From Mariniphaga sediminis (lineage in GTDB: Bacteria > Bacteroidota > Bacteroidia > Bacteroidales > Prolixibacteraceae), in NCBI RefSeq assembly GCF_003573545.1, contig NZ_QWET01000004.1, forward strand, positions 310,001-374,000: a stretch of 64,000 nucleotides of DNA, read 5' to 3'. Numbering within the stretch: the stretch's first letter is position 1; each line of letters starts with the position of its first letter. A program made the translations under genes and the position numbers. Below the pieces are notes generated by a model. It worked only from the letters and a program-made list of their open reading frames with translations, made no database searches and had not been told where the DNA came from. Positions 28,445 to 37,878 of this stretch are shown here, piece after piece.

Positions 28445-28472
28445 TTTCTACACGGTTTTAAAAATTGAGGCG

Positions 28473-28503
28473 CAAATTTAGAAATTATTCACAGCAAATC
28501 AAA
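28473..28503 (-). promoter_or_regulatory. Bacteroidota-type promoter of rpsU
   Basis: On the minus strand TTTG (28503-28500), exactly 19 bases, then TAAATTTG (28480-28473). Both elements match the consensus fully. The transcription start is expected about 22 bases upstream of the rpsU ATG. Confidence 0.75.
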
Positions 28504-28555
28504 TTTAAAAGAAAAAAATAATAATTCCTACCGGCCTTGTTCGTTTTAAAGATTT

Positions 28556-29665
28556 TTAACGACAGGTAAGATAGGGCAACAAATTTACAAAAGTGGCTGT
28601 ATCAATGAGCCCGGCTTTGAGTACCTGATCATTGGAAATAAACGGTCCGTTCTTTTGCCGGTAATTCAAAATGGCCTCCACATGAACCTTATTAAGATAA
28701 GGATGGCGCAACAACCCGGGGAAATCCACAAAATTTATTCGTATTTTTTCTACCTTCATTGTGTCGGTAAAAATGTTCTCTTTTATCGAAAGAAATGTTT
28801 CCTCCGGGAAACCATACACCTCCATCAACTGGCTTACAGAATAATATCCACCAAGTAATTCGCGGTATTTCAAAATTCGGGAGGCAAAAACAGGACCTAC
28901 TCCCTTTAAACAGATCAGTTGCAACGAGTCAGCAGAATTCAATTCTATAAGTAATGGTGGCGAGGAGTTCTCTTCTTCCAATGCAATTTCCTCCGGTTTT
29001 TCCCGGATCAGGATATGAGGTTTAACCAATGCAAAAATCGCTGAGTCGATACCATAGATTTTCATTAAATCTTCGGGACGGGAAAAATCCCCACCCTTTT
29101 CCCGGTATTTCAAAAGGTTAGAAACTTGAAAACGATCAAATCCAAAACGTAACAACTCCTCTGCATTTGCCTCGTTTGGGTCAAAAGTCCCGCTAATAAT
29201 TACAGGATCTGCCTGCTCTTTTTTAACCACTGACGGAGCATTTTTTTCAGGAATCGCAATAAATGGTTCAATCAGGGAAAAAATACTGTCGTTCATTCCA
29301 TATAGTTTCCTCACATCGGAAGGCTTTTCAAATTGCCCACCGGCTGCACGGTAACTCAACAGGTTCCTTTTCACAAAAGACGGGATGCTCAGCGAGTCAA
29401 GCTTTTCTTTGGAGACAGTATTGGGGTTGAATTCAAATAATGAATAAAATTCAGGTATGTCAGAATTTTGACCTTCCCATTTTTCAAGCGCCTGCTCAAA
29501 CCCGGAAAAATCATTGGGTGTTTTAATTTCAATATGATCCACTACAAAATGGGCAATGAAAACCAAACCAATTAAAACTCCCAAAATAATTACTGCATTC
29601 CGGTCTTTTCTCGAAAAATTAAAATACTCTTTAAACAATTGCCTGAAGGGTTTCTCCATACGCAT
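28556..29665 (-). CDS. Membrane-anchored helix-hairpin-helix protein (ComEA-like)
   Basis: 369 residues. A short cytoplasmic part is followed by one membrane helix (AVIILGVLIGLVFIAHFVV, about 24-42). Then come four helix-hairpin-helix units of similar build: FNPNTVSKEKLDSL, FDPNEANAEELLRF, LNSADSLQLICLKGVGPVF and INFVDFPGLLRHPYL, each followed by a Y/LxYRxxxGxF segment. Only the third has the canonical KGVGPVFASRIL hairpin. ComEA binds double-stranded DNA at the cell surface during natural transformation; multi-copy versions like this one are common in Bacteroidota, where the role is unproven. The gene is six bases from the start side of the symporter gene's 3' end. Confidence 0.85.
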   Translation of the reverse strand: MRMEKPFRQLFKEYFNFSRKDRNAVIILGVLIGLVFIAHFVVDHIEIKTPNDFSGFEQALEKWEGQNSDIPEFYSLFEFNPNTVSKEKLDSLSIPSFVKRNLLSYRAAGGQFEKPSDVRKLYGMNDSIFSLIEPFIAIPEKNAPSVVKKEQADPVIISGTFDPNEANAEELLRFGFDRFQVSNLLKYREKGGDFSRPEDLMKIYGIDSAIFALVKPHILIREKPEEIALEEENSSPPLLIELNSADSLQLICLKGVGPVFASRILKYRELLGGYYSVSQLMEVYGFPEETFLSIKENIFTDTMKVEKIRINFVDFPGLLRHPYLNKVHVEAILNYRQKNGPFISNDQVLKAGLIDTATFVNLLPYLTCR

Positions 29666-29671
29666 TGTTTT

Positions 29672-31036
29672 TTATGAAAGTTTTATCAATCCCACTCCCT
29701 GAAGAAAAATGAAAGCAATGGCTAACGGAGCCATATATTTAATAACAAACATATAGAACGGTAAATATCGCGTTTTTAATTTCCCGCCATTAGACAACTC
29801 ATTACCTGCCTTCTCCCGTCCATAATACCATGCGACGAAAATAACGATAAAAAATCCGCCCAGCGGTAACAAAATATTTGCAGAAGTAAAATTCATAAGA
29901 CCAAAAACAGTAAAACCGAATAGTTTTACATCGGCCATTGAACTGGTTGAAAGCACGCACATAACTCCCAAAATAGACACTGAAGATGTTGCCAGCAAGG
30001 TAGCTGCTTTTCTTCCAAGTCTTAACTCTTCAACAAAAAAGGCCACAATCACCTCCAATACAGAAATGGTAGAAGTGAGTGCAGCTACTCCCAGCAAAAT
30101 AAAAAACATAAGGGAGAAAAAATAGCCGCCTGGCATTTGCTGGAAAATGTTTGGAAGGGTAATATAAACTAATCCTTCACCAGATCCGGGTTCAATATTA
30201 AAAGCGAAAACCGCAGGAAATATAGCCAGGCCGGCAAGAATGGCAATGAATGTATCGGCAAAAGCAACCGAAACAGCCGTTGATCCGAGGTTATCCTTTT
30301 TTTGAATATATGAACCATACGTCACCAACGTCCCCATCCCAATACTCAGTGAAAAAAAAGCCTGCCCCAACGCTTCAAGGATGGTAGAGGTAGTTATTTT
30401 ACTAAAGTCGGGTTTAAAAAGAAAAGATATTCCTCCTGATGCCCCCGGAAGAGTTACGGCTCTCACTACCAAAACAATTAACAAAAGCAATAGTACCGGC
30501 ATTAAAATTTTGGTATATTTCTCGATTCCCTTTTGAACACCTGACATTATAATTAGTGCCGTGAAACTCATAAAAACAAAAAACCATAATAACGGGCGCC
30601 AGGGACTTCCTATAAAAGAGAAATACATGTCATTTAACTGCCCCGAAGACAATCCTTCAAATCCATTTATAATTGACTGAAAAATATACTCAAGGGTCCA
30701 GCCTGCCACAGCAGTATAAAAAGCCAAAATCATAAAAGCTGCCACAACCCCCATTATTCCAATAAGATACCAGGGCCTGCCGGGTGCCAGTTTTCGGAAC
30801 GAGCCAAAAACATTACGCTGAGCACTGCGCCCAATAGTAAATTCAGAAAGCATCACCGGAATGCCTATTAACAGAACAAATCCGAGATAAATAATTAAAA
30901 AAGCAGCTCCTCCGTTTTCGCCGGCAACATATGGAAAGCGCCAGATATTACCCAACCCGATAGCCGAACCGGCAGTAGCTGCAATGACGCCAAACCTGGA
31001 ACCAAAAGAGTCGCGCTCAGAAGGAATATTAGACAT
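29672..31036 (-). CDS. Sodium-dependent transporter of the NSS/SNF family
   Basis: 454 residues with about 11-12 membrane helices. The first helix carries the unwound substrate-site motif GSAIGLGNIWRFPY-AGENGG characteristic of neurotransmitter:sodium symporters such as LeuT and MhsT. Members take up amino acids, often hydrophobic ones or tryptophan, using the sodium gradient. The substrate cannot be read from the sequence. The gene lies between the BamA/TamA-like and ComEA-like genes on the same strand, with 123 bases upstream. Confidence 0.93.
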   Translation of the reverse strand: MSNIPSERDSFGSRFGVIAATAGSAIGLGNIWRFPYVAGENGGAAFLIIYLGFVLLIGIPVMLSEFTIGRSAQRNVFGSFRKLAPGRPWYLIGIMGVVAAFMILAFYTAVAGWTLEYIFQSIINGFEGLSSGQLNDMYFSFIGSPWRPLLWFFVFMSFTALIIMSGVQKGIEKYTKILMPVLLLLLIVLVVRAVTLPGASGGISFLFKPDFSKITTSTILEALGQAFFSLSIGMGTLVTYGSYIQKKDNLGSTAVSVAFADTFIAILAGLAIFPAVFAFNIEPGSGEGLVYITLPNIFQQMPGGYFFSLMFFILLGVAALTSTISVLEVIVAFFVEELRLGRKAATLLATSSVSILGVMCVLSTSSMADVKLFGFTVFGLMNFTSANILLPLGGFFIVIFVAWYYGREKAGNELSNGGKLKTRYLPFYMFVIKYMAPLAIAFIFLQGVGLIKLS

Positions 31037-31159
31037 AAGTAGCCAGTGTTAAATTATTTACAAATGCTCTGTTTTTCTTTTAATCTATCATAAAAACGGG
31101 GCTAAAAATGCAAAAAATAATTCAACCTTTATGAGTATTTGACTAAAAAGTGTTTGGTT

Positions 31160-33562
31160 TTAAAACGGATAACCAATGGCAAAAGACACATTAAAATCAT
31201 CGCCGGTATATTTCCGGTGCCCTATTATCCATCCGTTATGAGCGCTTTGAGAAGGGTCGCGTAACTTCATACCTACGTCAAGCCGGAAGATAAAATAATT
31301 AAAATCGAACCGAAACCCGACACCGGTTCCCAGGGCCAGCTGCCGGTAAAATTTATCGAACTCAAATTGTGCCCCCGGACGATTGTCTTTCTCATTGATT
31401 GCCCAAACATTTCCTGCATCCGCAAAAAGAGCCCCCTCCAAAAAGCTGATCAGCTTAAAGCGGTATTCCAAATTTGCCTCCAGTTTGATATCAGACGACT
31501 GGTTGGGATAAGCATTGGCCGGCCCCCGGTATGTCCCGGGTCCCAGCGAACGTACCTGCCATGCCCGGATACCATTGGCACCTCCTGTAAAATATTTCTT
31601 CTCAAACGGTAAAACATCAAAATTACCATAAGGGAAACCAACTCCCAAAAACGCTCTCCCCACCAAAGCATTATATTTATCGATAATATATCCGTACCGG
31701 AATTCCAAATCAGACTTTATATATTGAGCAAATCGCGTATTCAACACCTTATAATATTCTGAGAACCCCAGTCCGATAGTATCAACTACCTGATGAACAG
31801 GCCTGTTTAAAGTCTCCGACAGTAAATAAAGTAAATTACCTGCTGACTCTACATTGAAACGGAGGTACTTATAATTTTGAAGGCTACCTATTTTTTGGGT
31901 GTTGTAAATAAATGAATAGTTGGTTGCCAAAATAAGGTGGTCGGTAAAACTACTTTTAATATATAAATCTTTGATAAGTTCAATAAAACCGGGATCGAAC
32001 TGGTAAAGATCAACCATATTAAAATCCAGTAGATTCCAGGTATGTTTCCGGTATTCAGAAGTCATCCAGTCGTAACCAAACTTGATATTCGAGATAGTAC
32101 GGGTATATTCAGGGCGCCTTTGGTAATTGTAGCCCAGCGTAAACACGGTTTTAGGTAAAAAATTACGAAAGGCGCTTACTGCCTGTCTTGGCCCCAGTAT
32201 TTTAGGAAAGGAAAGTGTCGCCTCCGTGCCAATTTCACGGGTATTAAAATACTCCGGCGCATTATCAGCCATCCTCTGTTGGCGCTCCATGGCCCCTTTC
32301 AAATTCAGCTGCAATACTTCAGCGCCGCGAAACATGTTCCGGTGCCGATAATTCACATTACCCGCCACACCAAAATTTCCGGAAGTATTTGTTCCCTCAA
32401 TATCAAATGAAACGCCCTGCTTGTCCAGAGGTGCCAGACGAATGTGACAGTCAAGTAAATTCGTATCTCTCAGCATATCGGATTTGACAAACTGAATATC
32501 AATGAAGCGGAACTGTCGCAAACGGTTAAATGCATCGAAAGTATAACGGGCGTCATCCAGCCGGTACAATGAATCGCTTCCCATCCGCAGAAGGTTTCGG
32601 AACAGGTTGGGACGGTAACGAATCTCGGGACTTAAATACAACGTGTGATCTTCCCATCTTAGCGTGTCTGAAAAATGCCCGAAACTACTTTGAGGAGAAG
32701 ATACCGGGACAGAACCGGGCAAAACCGAAATATAAAAATGATTCAGATAGTGTGGCAAAAACTTCCGTGGCTCTTCCTGACCGGGATTGCTTCCTATATA
32801 AAGATCCAGCAAGATTTCTTTATCTACCCTGGTACTGTCTGCAAGGTAGCTTACGTCATCTTTTGTAAAATAAAAATATCCTTTGTTTTTATATAAATCC
32901 ACAATGTTTGACCGCTGTTTCTCAAGCCTGTCAAAATCGAATGATGTACCCGGCCTGATAAAAGCTTTGGTGGAGTCTCTAAAGAAAAGAGTTTCAAGAG
33001 CAGAGTCGCCAAAATGGTAATTAATTTTGCTGATTTTATACTGATCCCCCGTCTTGATTTTATACCTGATATTTGCTTTCTGTTTCTTGTCTTTAAAGTT
33101 TACCTCCGTATCAACCGTGGCTCTAAAAAATCCTTTGTTTCCTAAATACTGTTTCAACTGGTTTTCTGAGGCGTCAACCAGAGTTTCATCAAAAACCTCG
33201 GGAGGTTCGCCAATCCGTTTCAGCCAACTATTTGTATTCTTTTTCGAAGACAAATTATACAGCCACAAATGGAACTTGGCAAATCCCAGGATTTTATAGT
33301 TTTCTTTCTGCCTGATGTGCACCTTTGCTTCGTCCTTATTTATTAACTGATTATCGACTTCCACCTCTACTTTATTCAGCAGGTAGCGGTTTTCGGGAAC
33401 GAACTTCACCGGCGAACAGGAAAAAAAAGAAACAATCGTGGCAAAGACAATCCATTGCACGAAGACTGATAAATATCGTATCGCTTTATTACCCAAGACG
33501 CTTGTTTTAATTTCAGCAAAAATAATGAAGTGTTTTAGAAGGAAACAGTAAATTTGGAACAT
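31160..33562 (-). CDS. BamA/TamA-family outer-membrane protein with lipoprotein-type N-terminus (TamL-like)
   Basis: 800 residues as the longest frame; the true start may be later, because the hydrophobic segment WIVFATIVSFFSC with a lipobox Cys lies about 50 residues in (for example a TTG at LGNKAIRYL). After it come POTRA-like repeats (YLLNKVEVEVDN, KINYHFGDSALE, GTSFDFDRLEKQRSNIV). A bacterial surface antigen beta-barrel ends in YPF, the final aromatic typical of outer-membrane signals. The GGANGIRAWQVRSLGPG motif matches the family's conserved RxxG-type lid loop region. Such proteins help insert outer-membrane or surface proteins; the lipidated Bacteroidota form is called TamL. The divergent methyltransferase gene begins only 26 bases away. 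Confidence 0.85.
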   Translation of the reverse strand: MFQIYCFLLKHFIIFAEIKTSVLGNKAIRYLSVFVQWIVFATIVSFFSCSPVKFVPENRYLLNKVEVEVDNQLINKDEAKVHIRQKENYKILGFAKFHLWLYNLSSKKNTNSWLKRIGEPPEVFDETLVDASENQLKQYLGNKGFFRATVDTEVNFKDKKQKANIRYKIKTGDQYKISKINYHFGDSALETLFFRDSTKAFIRPGTSFDFDRLEKQRSNIVDLYKNKGYFYFTKDDVSYLADSTRVDKEILLDLYIGSNPGQEEPRKFLPHYLNHFYISVLPGSVPVSSPQSSFGHFSDTLRWEDHTLYLSPEIRYRPNLFRNLLRMGSDSLYRLDDARYTFDAFNRLRQFRFIDIQFVKSDMLRDTNLLDCHIRLAPLDKQGVSFDIEGTNTSGNFGVAGNVNYRHRNMFRGAEVLQLNLKGAMERQQRMADNAPEYFNTREIGTEATLSFPKILGPRQAVSAFRNFLPKTVFTLGYNYQRRPEYTRTISNIKFGYDWMTSEYRKHTWNLLDFNMVDLYQFDPGFIELIKDLYIKSSFTDHLILATNYSFIYNTQKIGSLQNYKYLRFNVESAGNLLYLLSETLNRPVHQVVDTIGLGFSEYYKVLNTRFAQYIKSDLEFRYGYIIDKYNALVGRAFLGVGFPYGNFDVLPFEKKYFTGGANGIRAWQVRSLGPGTYRGPANAYPNQSSDIKLEANLEYRFKLISFLEGALFADAGNVWAINEKDNRPGAQFEFDKFYRQLALGTGVGFRFDFNYFIFRLDVGMKLRDPSQSAHNGWIIGHRKYTGDDFNVSFAIGYPF

Positions 33563-33588
33563 TTATTACTGGGAATTCAATCATTTTT

Positions 33589-34353
33589 ATGATTAGCAAA
33601 AATAAACTGAAACAGATAAAATCTCTCTCCCTGAAGAAATTCAGGCAAAAAGAACAATTGTTCCTGGTGGAAGGCGACAAAAATGTACTGGAAGTATTGC
33701 ACTCACCCATCCGTGTGCAGGAACTTTATGCCACTGAAACTTTTCTAACAGCTCATACGGGAAGCTTGTCCGGGGCGAAACAAGTAAATGAAGCAACCCA
33801 GGAAGAAATAAAAAAAGCCAGCCTGCTGAAACAACCTCAAAATTGTTTAGCCATTTGCGAAATTCCTCCTGCCGGAGAGTTACCGCAAAAACCGGAAGGA
33901 CTTTCACTCTTTCTTGACGGAATTCAGGACCCGGGCAATTTGGGAACTATCATCCGGACCTGCGACTGGTTTGGCATGGAATACCTGTTTTGCTCGCCCG
34001 ACACAGCCGATGTTTTTAATCCAAAAGTAATCCAAGCCAGCATGGGATCGTTTTGCCGGATAAAAACAGTTTACACTCCGTTTGACACTCTTGCCGGTCT
34101 GTTTAACCAGACACAGATTCCGGTTTACGGAACTTTTTTGGAAGGGAAAAATCTTTATACCGAAAATTTTCCAGTTAGCGCATTAATTGTTTTGGGAAAC
34201 GAAGGCCGTGGAATACGCGCTGAAATAGAAGAAAGAATTGATTTCAAGCTGAATATTCCTTCCTTTAACCATAACAGCCGCCGAGCTGAATCACTCAATG
34301 TTGCGGTAGCGGCCGGGATTATTTGCAGTGAATTTAAAACTCACTCAAAATGA
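33589..34353 (+). CDS. RNA 2'-O-methyltransferase of the TrmH/SpoU family
   Basis: 254 residues. A short N-terminal substrate-binding domain (LSLKKFRQKEQLFLVEGDKNV) precedes the SPOUT catalytic domain. Motif 1 is DGIQDPGNLGTIIRTCDWFG, motif 2 IVLGNEGRGI, motif 3 AESLNVAVAAGII. Members methylate a guanosine ribose in 23S rRNA or tRNA using S-adenosylmethionine; the exact site is not readable. Motif 3 is preceded by a longer Ser/Asn/Arg loop (SFNHNSRR) than in the RlmB type. The end overlaps the end of the convergent porT gene by 13 bases. Confidence 0.9.
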   Translation: MISKNKLKQIKSLSLKKFRQKEQLFLVEGDKNVLEVLHSPIRVQELYATETFLTAHTGSLSGAKQVNEATQEEIKKASLLKQPQNCLAICEIPPAGELPQKPEGLSLFLDGIQDPGNLGTIIRTCDWFGMEYLFCSPDTADVFNPKVIQASMGSFCRIKTVYTPFDTLAGLFNQTQIPVYGTFLEGKNLYTENFPVSALIVLGNEGRGIRAEIEERIDFKLNIPSFNHNSRRAESLNVAVAAGIICSEFKTHSK

Positions 34354-35099
34354 AAACTAAGGGTAAAGATATTGGAGCGCAGCTCCCTGATTGCATTCGA
34401 ATAATATTGCCTTTGTTCTAACGGAGGATCGTTTATCAGGTTGTTAATACCAAAGCTCATTTTAGCTTCTACCGAAAATCGGAAAAAAGCAAAGTAATGA
34501 TCCCAGCCAGCTCCCACTTCGGCATAAAAACCCCCGTTTTTTAATCTCACTAAATCTTCCTTTCCTGTCCGGCTGATATCATGCCGGTAAGCAGGTCCGA
34601 AAATAATGTAAGGACGGTCATTATTAATCCGGCGTGCTTTGTATTTTATGAGCAACGGAAAATCAAGAAAAGTAGATTTGATGGAATAATATTGAAGCGG
34701 CTGGTAGTAATCGGTTTCCCAAACCGGAATATTATATAATAACTGGCGCTCACCAAATGAAAGTCCCGGCAGAAAGCGCAGATTTAAATCCTTTGTCAGC
34801 CGCAGGCTGGAAACAATTCCAACTGTAAAGCCAGGAATGAGTTCAGCCACATCAGCCCGGACGTAATGGTCGCCTGTAATTTGTTCTTTATCAAGTTGCC
34901 ATACAGTAGGAACAAAATCAGGATTATTCCCAATAGGATTGTAATGCGCCAATCCAAAATCAAGCGTATTTACACCAAGAGAAAAACCAAAATGAATCAG
35001 CTTATCGTCGAACGTAGTCATGTGGTTCACCTTTTGCTTTTGGGCAAAAACCGACAGGACAATGAGTAACAACAATATGGTAATAAAAAAATTTTTCAC
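34341..35099 (-). CDS. porT: PorT/SprT-like outer-membrane beta-barrel protein of the type IX secretion system
   Basis: 252 residues from a GTG at 35099. The longer open frame to 35222 would overlap ubiE and put 40 odd residues before a clear signal peptide (KNFFITILLLLIVLSVFAQ), so the GTG is preferred. The mature part has repeated amphipathic beta strands (LIHFGFSLGVNTLDFGLAHY, LRFLPGLSFGERQLLY, FLDFPLLIKYKA, PYIIFGPAYRHD) and ends LSFHFE, an outer-membrane beta-signal. Length, strand pattern and the ubiE-porT-trmH neighbourhood fit PorT/SprT, needed for T9SS export in Porphyromonas and Flavobacterium. At least six proteins in this window carry T9SS tails, so the system is expected. Confidence 0.8.
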   Translation of the reverse strand: MKNFFITILLLLIVLSVFAQKQKVNHMTTFDDKLIHFGFSLGVNTLDFGLAHYNPIGNNPDFVPTVWQLDKEQITGDHYVRADVAELIPGFTVGIVSSLRLTKDLNLRFLPGLSFGERQLLYNIPVWETDYYQPLQYYSIKSTFLDFPLLIKYKARRINNDRPYIIFGPAYRHDISRTGKEDLVRLKNGGFYAEVGAGWDHYFAFFRFSVEAKMSFGINNLINDPPLEQRQYYSNAIRELRSNIFTLSFHFE

Positions 35100-35155
35100 C
35101 TGACTTCGTTCATTCCGTTCAATTTTCAAACAAATAAAGTGATTTTTTATTGTAT

Positions 35156-35893
35156 TCAGCTTGGTTTTTTGGGTTTTTGCGCTTCGTAAATAGTAGCAAT
35201 TCCCATCGTTTGCGGATGCCACTTACATCTTTCGAATCCGATATTTTTTAGAATCCCGATAAAATCATCGCCATCGGGAAATTCACGCACCGATTCAGGT
35301 AAATAAGTATACGCCCTGTTATCTTTGGATACAATTCGCCCAAGCCAGGGCAATATCCTGGTAAAATAGAAAAAATACAATCCTCTGAAGAACCTATTTC
35401 GTGGTTGGGAAAACTCCAACACAATGAACACTCCGCCTGGCCGCAGCACTCTGAAAATCTCCGTTAAACCTTTCTCCAGATTTTCGAAATTCCGAACTCC
35501 AAATCCTACAGTAACTGCATCAAAGGTGTCTTTGTCAAACGGAAGGGATTCAGAATCGGCTTTTCGTAGTTCGATGAGTTGTTCCAATCCTTTCGCCGCG
35601 ATTTTTTTCCGACCAATTTTCAGCATTCCTTCCGAAAGATCGATCCCGGTTATTTTTTTTGGTTTCAGACGGGATGCAGCAACCGCAAAATCAGCGGTTC
35701 CGGTAGCAATATCGAGCAAACTACCGGGCTTATGTTGCCGGAGTAACCCAATGGCCCGCCTTCTCCAAATCTTATCAATGTTTACAGAAAGCAAATGGTT
35801 CAATAAATCATACCGGGGAGAAATCTGGTCAAACATCTCTTCCACCTGTCCCTTTTTGCTTAGGTTTGAGTCTTTGTAAGGAACTGCTGCCAT
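35156..35893 (-). CDS. ubiE: Demethylmenaquinone methyltransferase (UbiE/MenG)
   Basis: 245 residues. Signature N-terminus VEEMFDQISPRYDLLNHLLS, the S-adenosylmethionine-binding motif LLDIATGTADFAVAA and DAVTVGFGVRNFENLEKGL are present, as is the C-terminal family motif (MGIATIYEAQKP). It performs the last C-methylation in menaquinone synthesis. Bacteroidota generally use menaquinone, so MenG is the likely role. It lies 56 bases upstream of porT on the same strand and is probably co-transcribed with it. Confidence 0.96.
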   Translation of the reverse strand: MAAVPYKDSNLSKKGQVEEMFDQISPRYDLLNHLLSVNIDKIWRRRAIGLLRQHKPGSLLDIATGTADFAVAASRLKPKKITGIDLSEGMLKIGRKKIAAKGLEQLIELRKADSESLPFDKDTFDAVTVGFGVRNFENLEKGLTEIFRVLRPGGVFIVLEFSQPRNRFFRGLYFFYFTRILPWLGRIVSKDNRAYTYLPESVREFPDGDDFIGILKNIGFERCKWHPQTMGIATIYEAQKPKKPS

Positions 35894-35936
35894 AAAAATA
35901 TAGAAAAACCTATTTGAAAAAAATCAGACAACCTTA

Positions 35937-36977
35937 TTATGCTCCGGAAGTCATTTTGTCGATATATCCCATCGACCTGTCATCAATCCTAATTTCCCCT
36001 TTCGTGATGTGCCCCAAGGTAAAAAACGGAATCTTTTGTTCGGTCATAAAATCCACAAAATCATCTTCGTGTTCCGGGGCTACTTCAAGGATTACCCTTC
36101 CCATCGCCTCCCCAAAAAGGAATGCATCCAGGCGCCTTTCCGCATCTGTGGTAATATCAAACCCTAATCCGTTGGGAACAGCTGCGCGCAACAAGGTAAA
36201 GAAAAGACCGCCTTTTCCTACGGGACTTGCGCTCCGAAGCATTTTTAGTTTGTGCAGTTCTCGTAGCGCATTCTGAATATTTAATTCATCTTCTATATAA
36301 AAAACTGGAAGTGGGGAATCCGAAATGCCATGATAAAACTCAAGATACTCTGAAGAGCTGACATCGTCTAACGAACGCCCAATCAAAAAAATATTACCGC
36401 CCTTTTCTTTAAATGCATGGGTTGTTAAGGTGTTCTTATCCTCCACTGCTCCTACCATACTTATAATAATAGTTGGCGGAACAGGACCGTGTCCGGAGAA
36501 ATGATCGAACCTGATTTTTCTGTCCGAAATTTTTAAATCAAAAGTTACAGCAGCATTTTCCAACCCCTTTTTGGCACCTGAAGCAATGTACTGTCCCTTA
36601 GGATCGGCAAAATCAATATGATACAAGAAGGCACTAACAGCAACAGGTTTTGCCCCCAGACATAACATTTTACGTGTGGCTCTTGAAATAAGAATTTCAG
36701 TAGCCTTTTGCGGATCGTTTTGCAAATGATGATGAAATGCGTGAGTACTCATGGCTAAACTGGCACCGGTGCTGTCAATATCAAACAGACCTATTTCGTC
36801 ATTGTCACCTTCACCAATTGAATCAGGCGAGATAGGTATCTCACTAAAATCATTGAAATAATTAATACTCGAAAGGTTAGGGTTGACCATAAGAGAAAAA
36901 ATAACATTCTCAATGTCGGTTGGTTCCGGAACAGAATCAAGAGTAAATTCCGTTTCCCGCTGCATAATGTCTCTCAT
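35937..36977 (-). CDS. AIR synthase-related protein (PurM/PurL superfamily, stand-alone)
   Basis: 346 residues. It shows one PurM-type fold: an N-terminal half with GEGDNDEIGLFDIDSTGASLAMSTHAFHHH and ATRKMLCLGAKPVAVSAFLY, and a C-terminal half with GKGGLFFTLLRAAVPNGLGFDI followed by FLFGEAMGRVILEV, the latter typical of the second AIR-synthase repeat of PurL. It lacks the glutaminase and N-terminal parts of full-length PurL (about 1200 residues). Family members bind ATP and an acyl-phosphate-type substrate; whether this one has a purine role is open. The upstream gap holds TACCTTTG (37018-37011, minus strand), a perfect -7 element, 34 bases from the ATG. Confidence 0.8.
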   Translation of the reverse strand: MRDIMQRETEFTLDSVPEPTDIENVIFSLMVNPNLSSINYFNDFSEIPISPDSIGEGDNDEIGLFDIDSTGASLAMSTHAFHHHLQNDPQKATEILISRATRKMLCLGAKPVAVSAFLYHIDFADPKGQYIASGAKKGLENAAVTFDLKISDRKIRFDHFSGHGPVPPTIIISMVGAVEDKNTLTTHAFKEKGGNIFLIGRSLDDVSSSEYLEFYHGISDSPLPVFYIEDELNIQNALRELHKLKMLRSASPVGKGGLFFTLLRAAVPNGLGFDITTDAERRLDAFLFGEAMGRVILEVAPEHEDDFVDFMTEQKIPFFTLGHITKGEIRIDDRSMGYIDKMTSGA

Positions 36978-37090
36978 ATTATCCGGTTTTTCTGGTAATT
37001 AAAGCAAAAACAAAGGTAATTAAGTAAGCGACTTTTCCATAAAATTAGCTATTTTTTTTAATTTCGGGGAGGAATGAAAAAACGCAGAAC

Positions 37091-37855
37091 ATGAAAAAAA
37101 TAGTACTGATTACAGGCGCTACATCGGGAATTGGTGAGGCAACCGCCATGCTACTGGCCGAAAATAATTTTAACCTTATTATTACCGGCCGACGACAGGA
37201 CAGACTAAATATCCTGAAAGAAAAAATTGAAAACGAAACATCTGCCGAGGTTTACCTTCTCCATTTCGATATCCGGAACCCGGATCAAACGGAACATGCG
37301 ATAAAAAGTTTACCCAATAAATGGCAGAAAATTGACATTCTGATAAACAATGCTGGCCTGGCTGTTGGATTAAGCGGTGTAAACAACGGGGTTTTGGACG
37401 ACTGGGAACGAATGATTGACACCAACATTAAAGGGCTGCTTTATATTACCCGTCTTGTATCGGACAAAATGGTGGAGAAAGGCGAAGGACATATTGTGAA
37501 TATCTCTTCCATTGCGGGAAAAGAAACATACCCTATGGGCAATGTTTACTGCGCGACCAAACATGCCGTGCAATCGCTTACCCAGGGAATGCGCCTCGAC
37601 TTTCTCAAACACGGTATTAAGGTATCTTCAGTTTGTCCTGGTGCTGTTAACACCGAATTCTCCCTTGTACGTTTCAAAGGCAACGAGGGACAGGCAGAAA
37701 AGGTATATGAAGGATTTACCCCGCTTGATGCCCATGATGTTGCTGAAACCATCCTTTTTGTAGTAAGCCGGCCCCGACATGTGAACATCGATGACGTTTT
37801 AGTGATGCCGACCGACCAGGCCTTTTCGCGCGATTTTAACAGGAAAAAACCCTAA
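37091..37855 (+). CDS. SDR-family oxidoreductase (YdfG-like)
   Basis: 254 residues. Classical short-chain dehydrogenase features: cofactor loop TGATSGIGEATA, the NNAG motif (DILINNAGLAVGL), and the catalytic triad Ser (ISSIAGKETYP), Tyr and Lys (YCATKHAVQ), followed by CPGAVNTEFS. The Arg in TGRRQDRL after strand 2 suggests NADP(H). Closest by reading to YdfG-type serine/3-hydroxy acid dehydrogenases with broad substrate use. The next gene begins 23 bases after its stop, so the two may be co-transcribed. Confidence 0.92.
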   Translation: MKKIVLITGATSGIGEATAMLLAENNFNLIITGRRQDRLNILKEKIENETSAEVYLLHFDIRNPDQTEHAIKSLPNKWQKIDILINNAGLAVGLSGVNNGVLDDWERMIDTNIKGLLYITRLVSDKMVEKGEGHIVNISSIAGKETYPMGNVYCATKHAVQSLTQGMRLDFLKHGIKVSSVCPGAVNTEFSLVRFKGNEGQAEKVYEGFTPLDAHDVAETILFVVSRPRHVNIDDVLVMPTDQAFSRDFNRKKP

Positions 37856-37878
37856 CTTTGCAAGCACGAACAAAAAAC

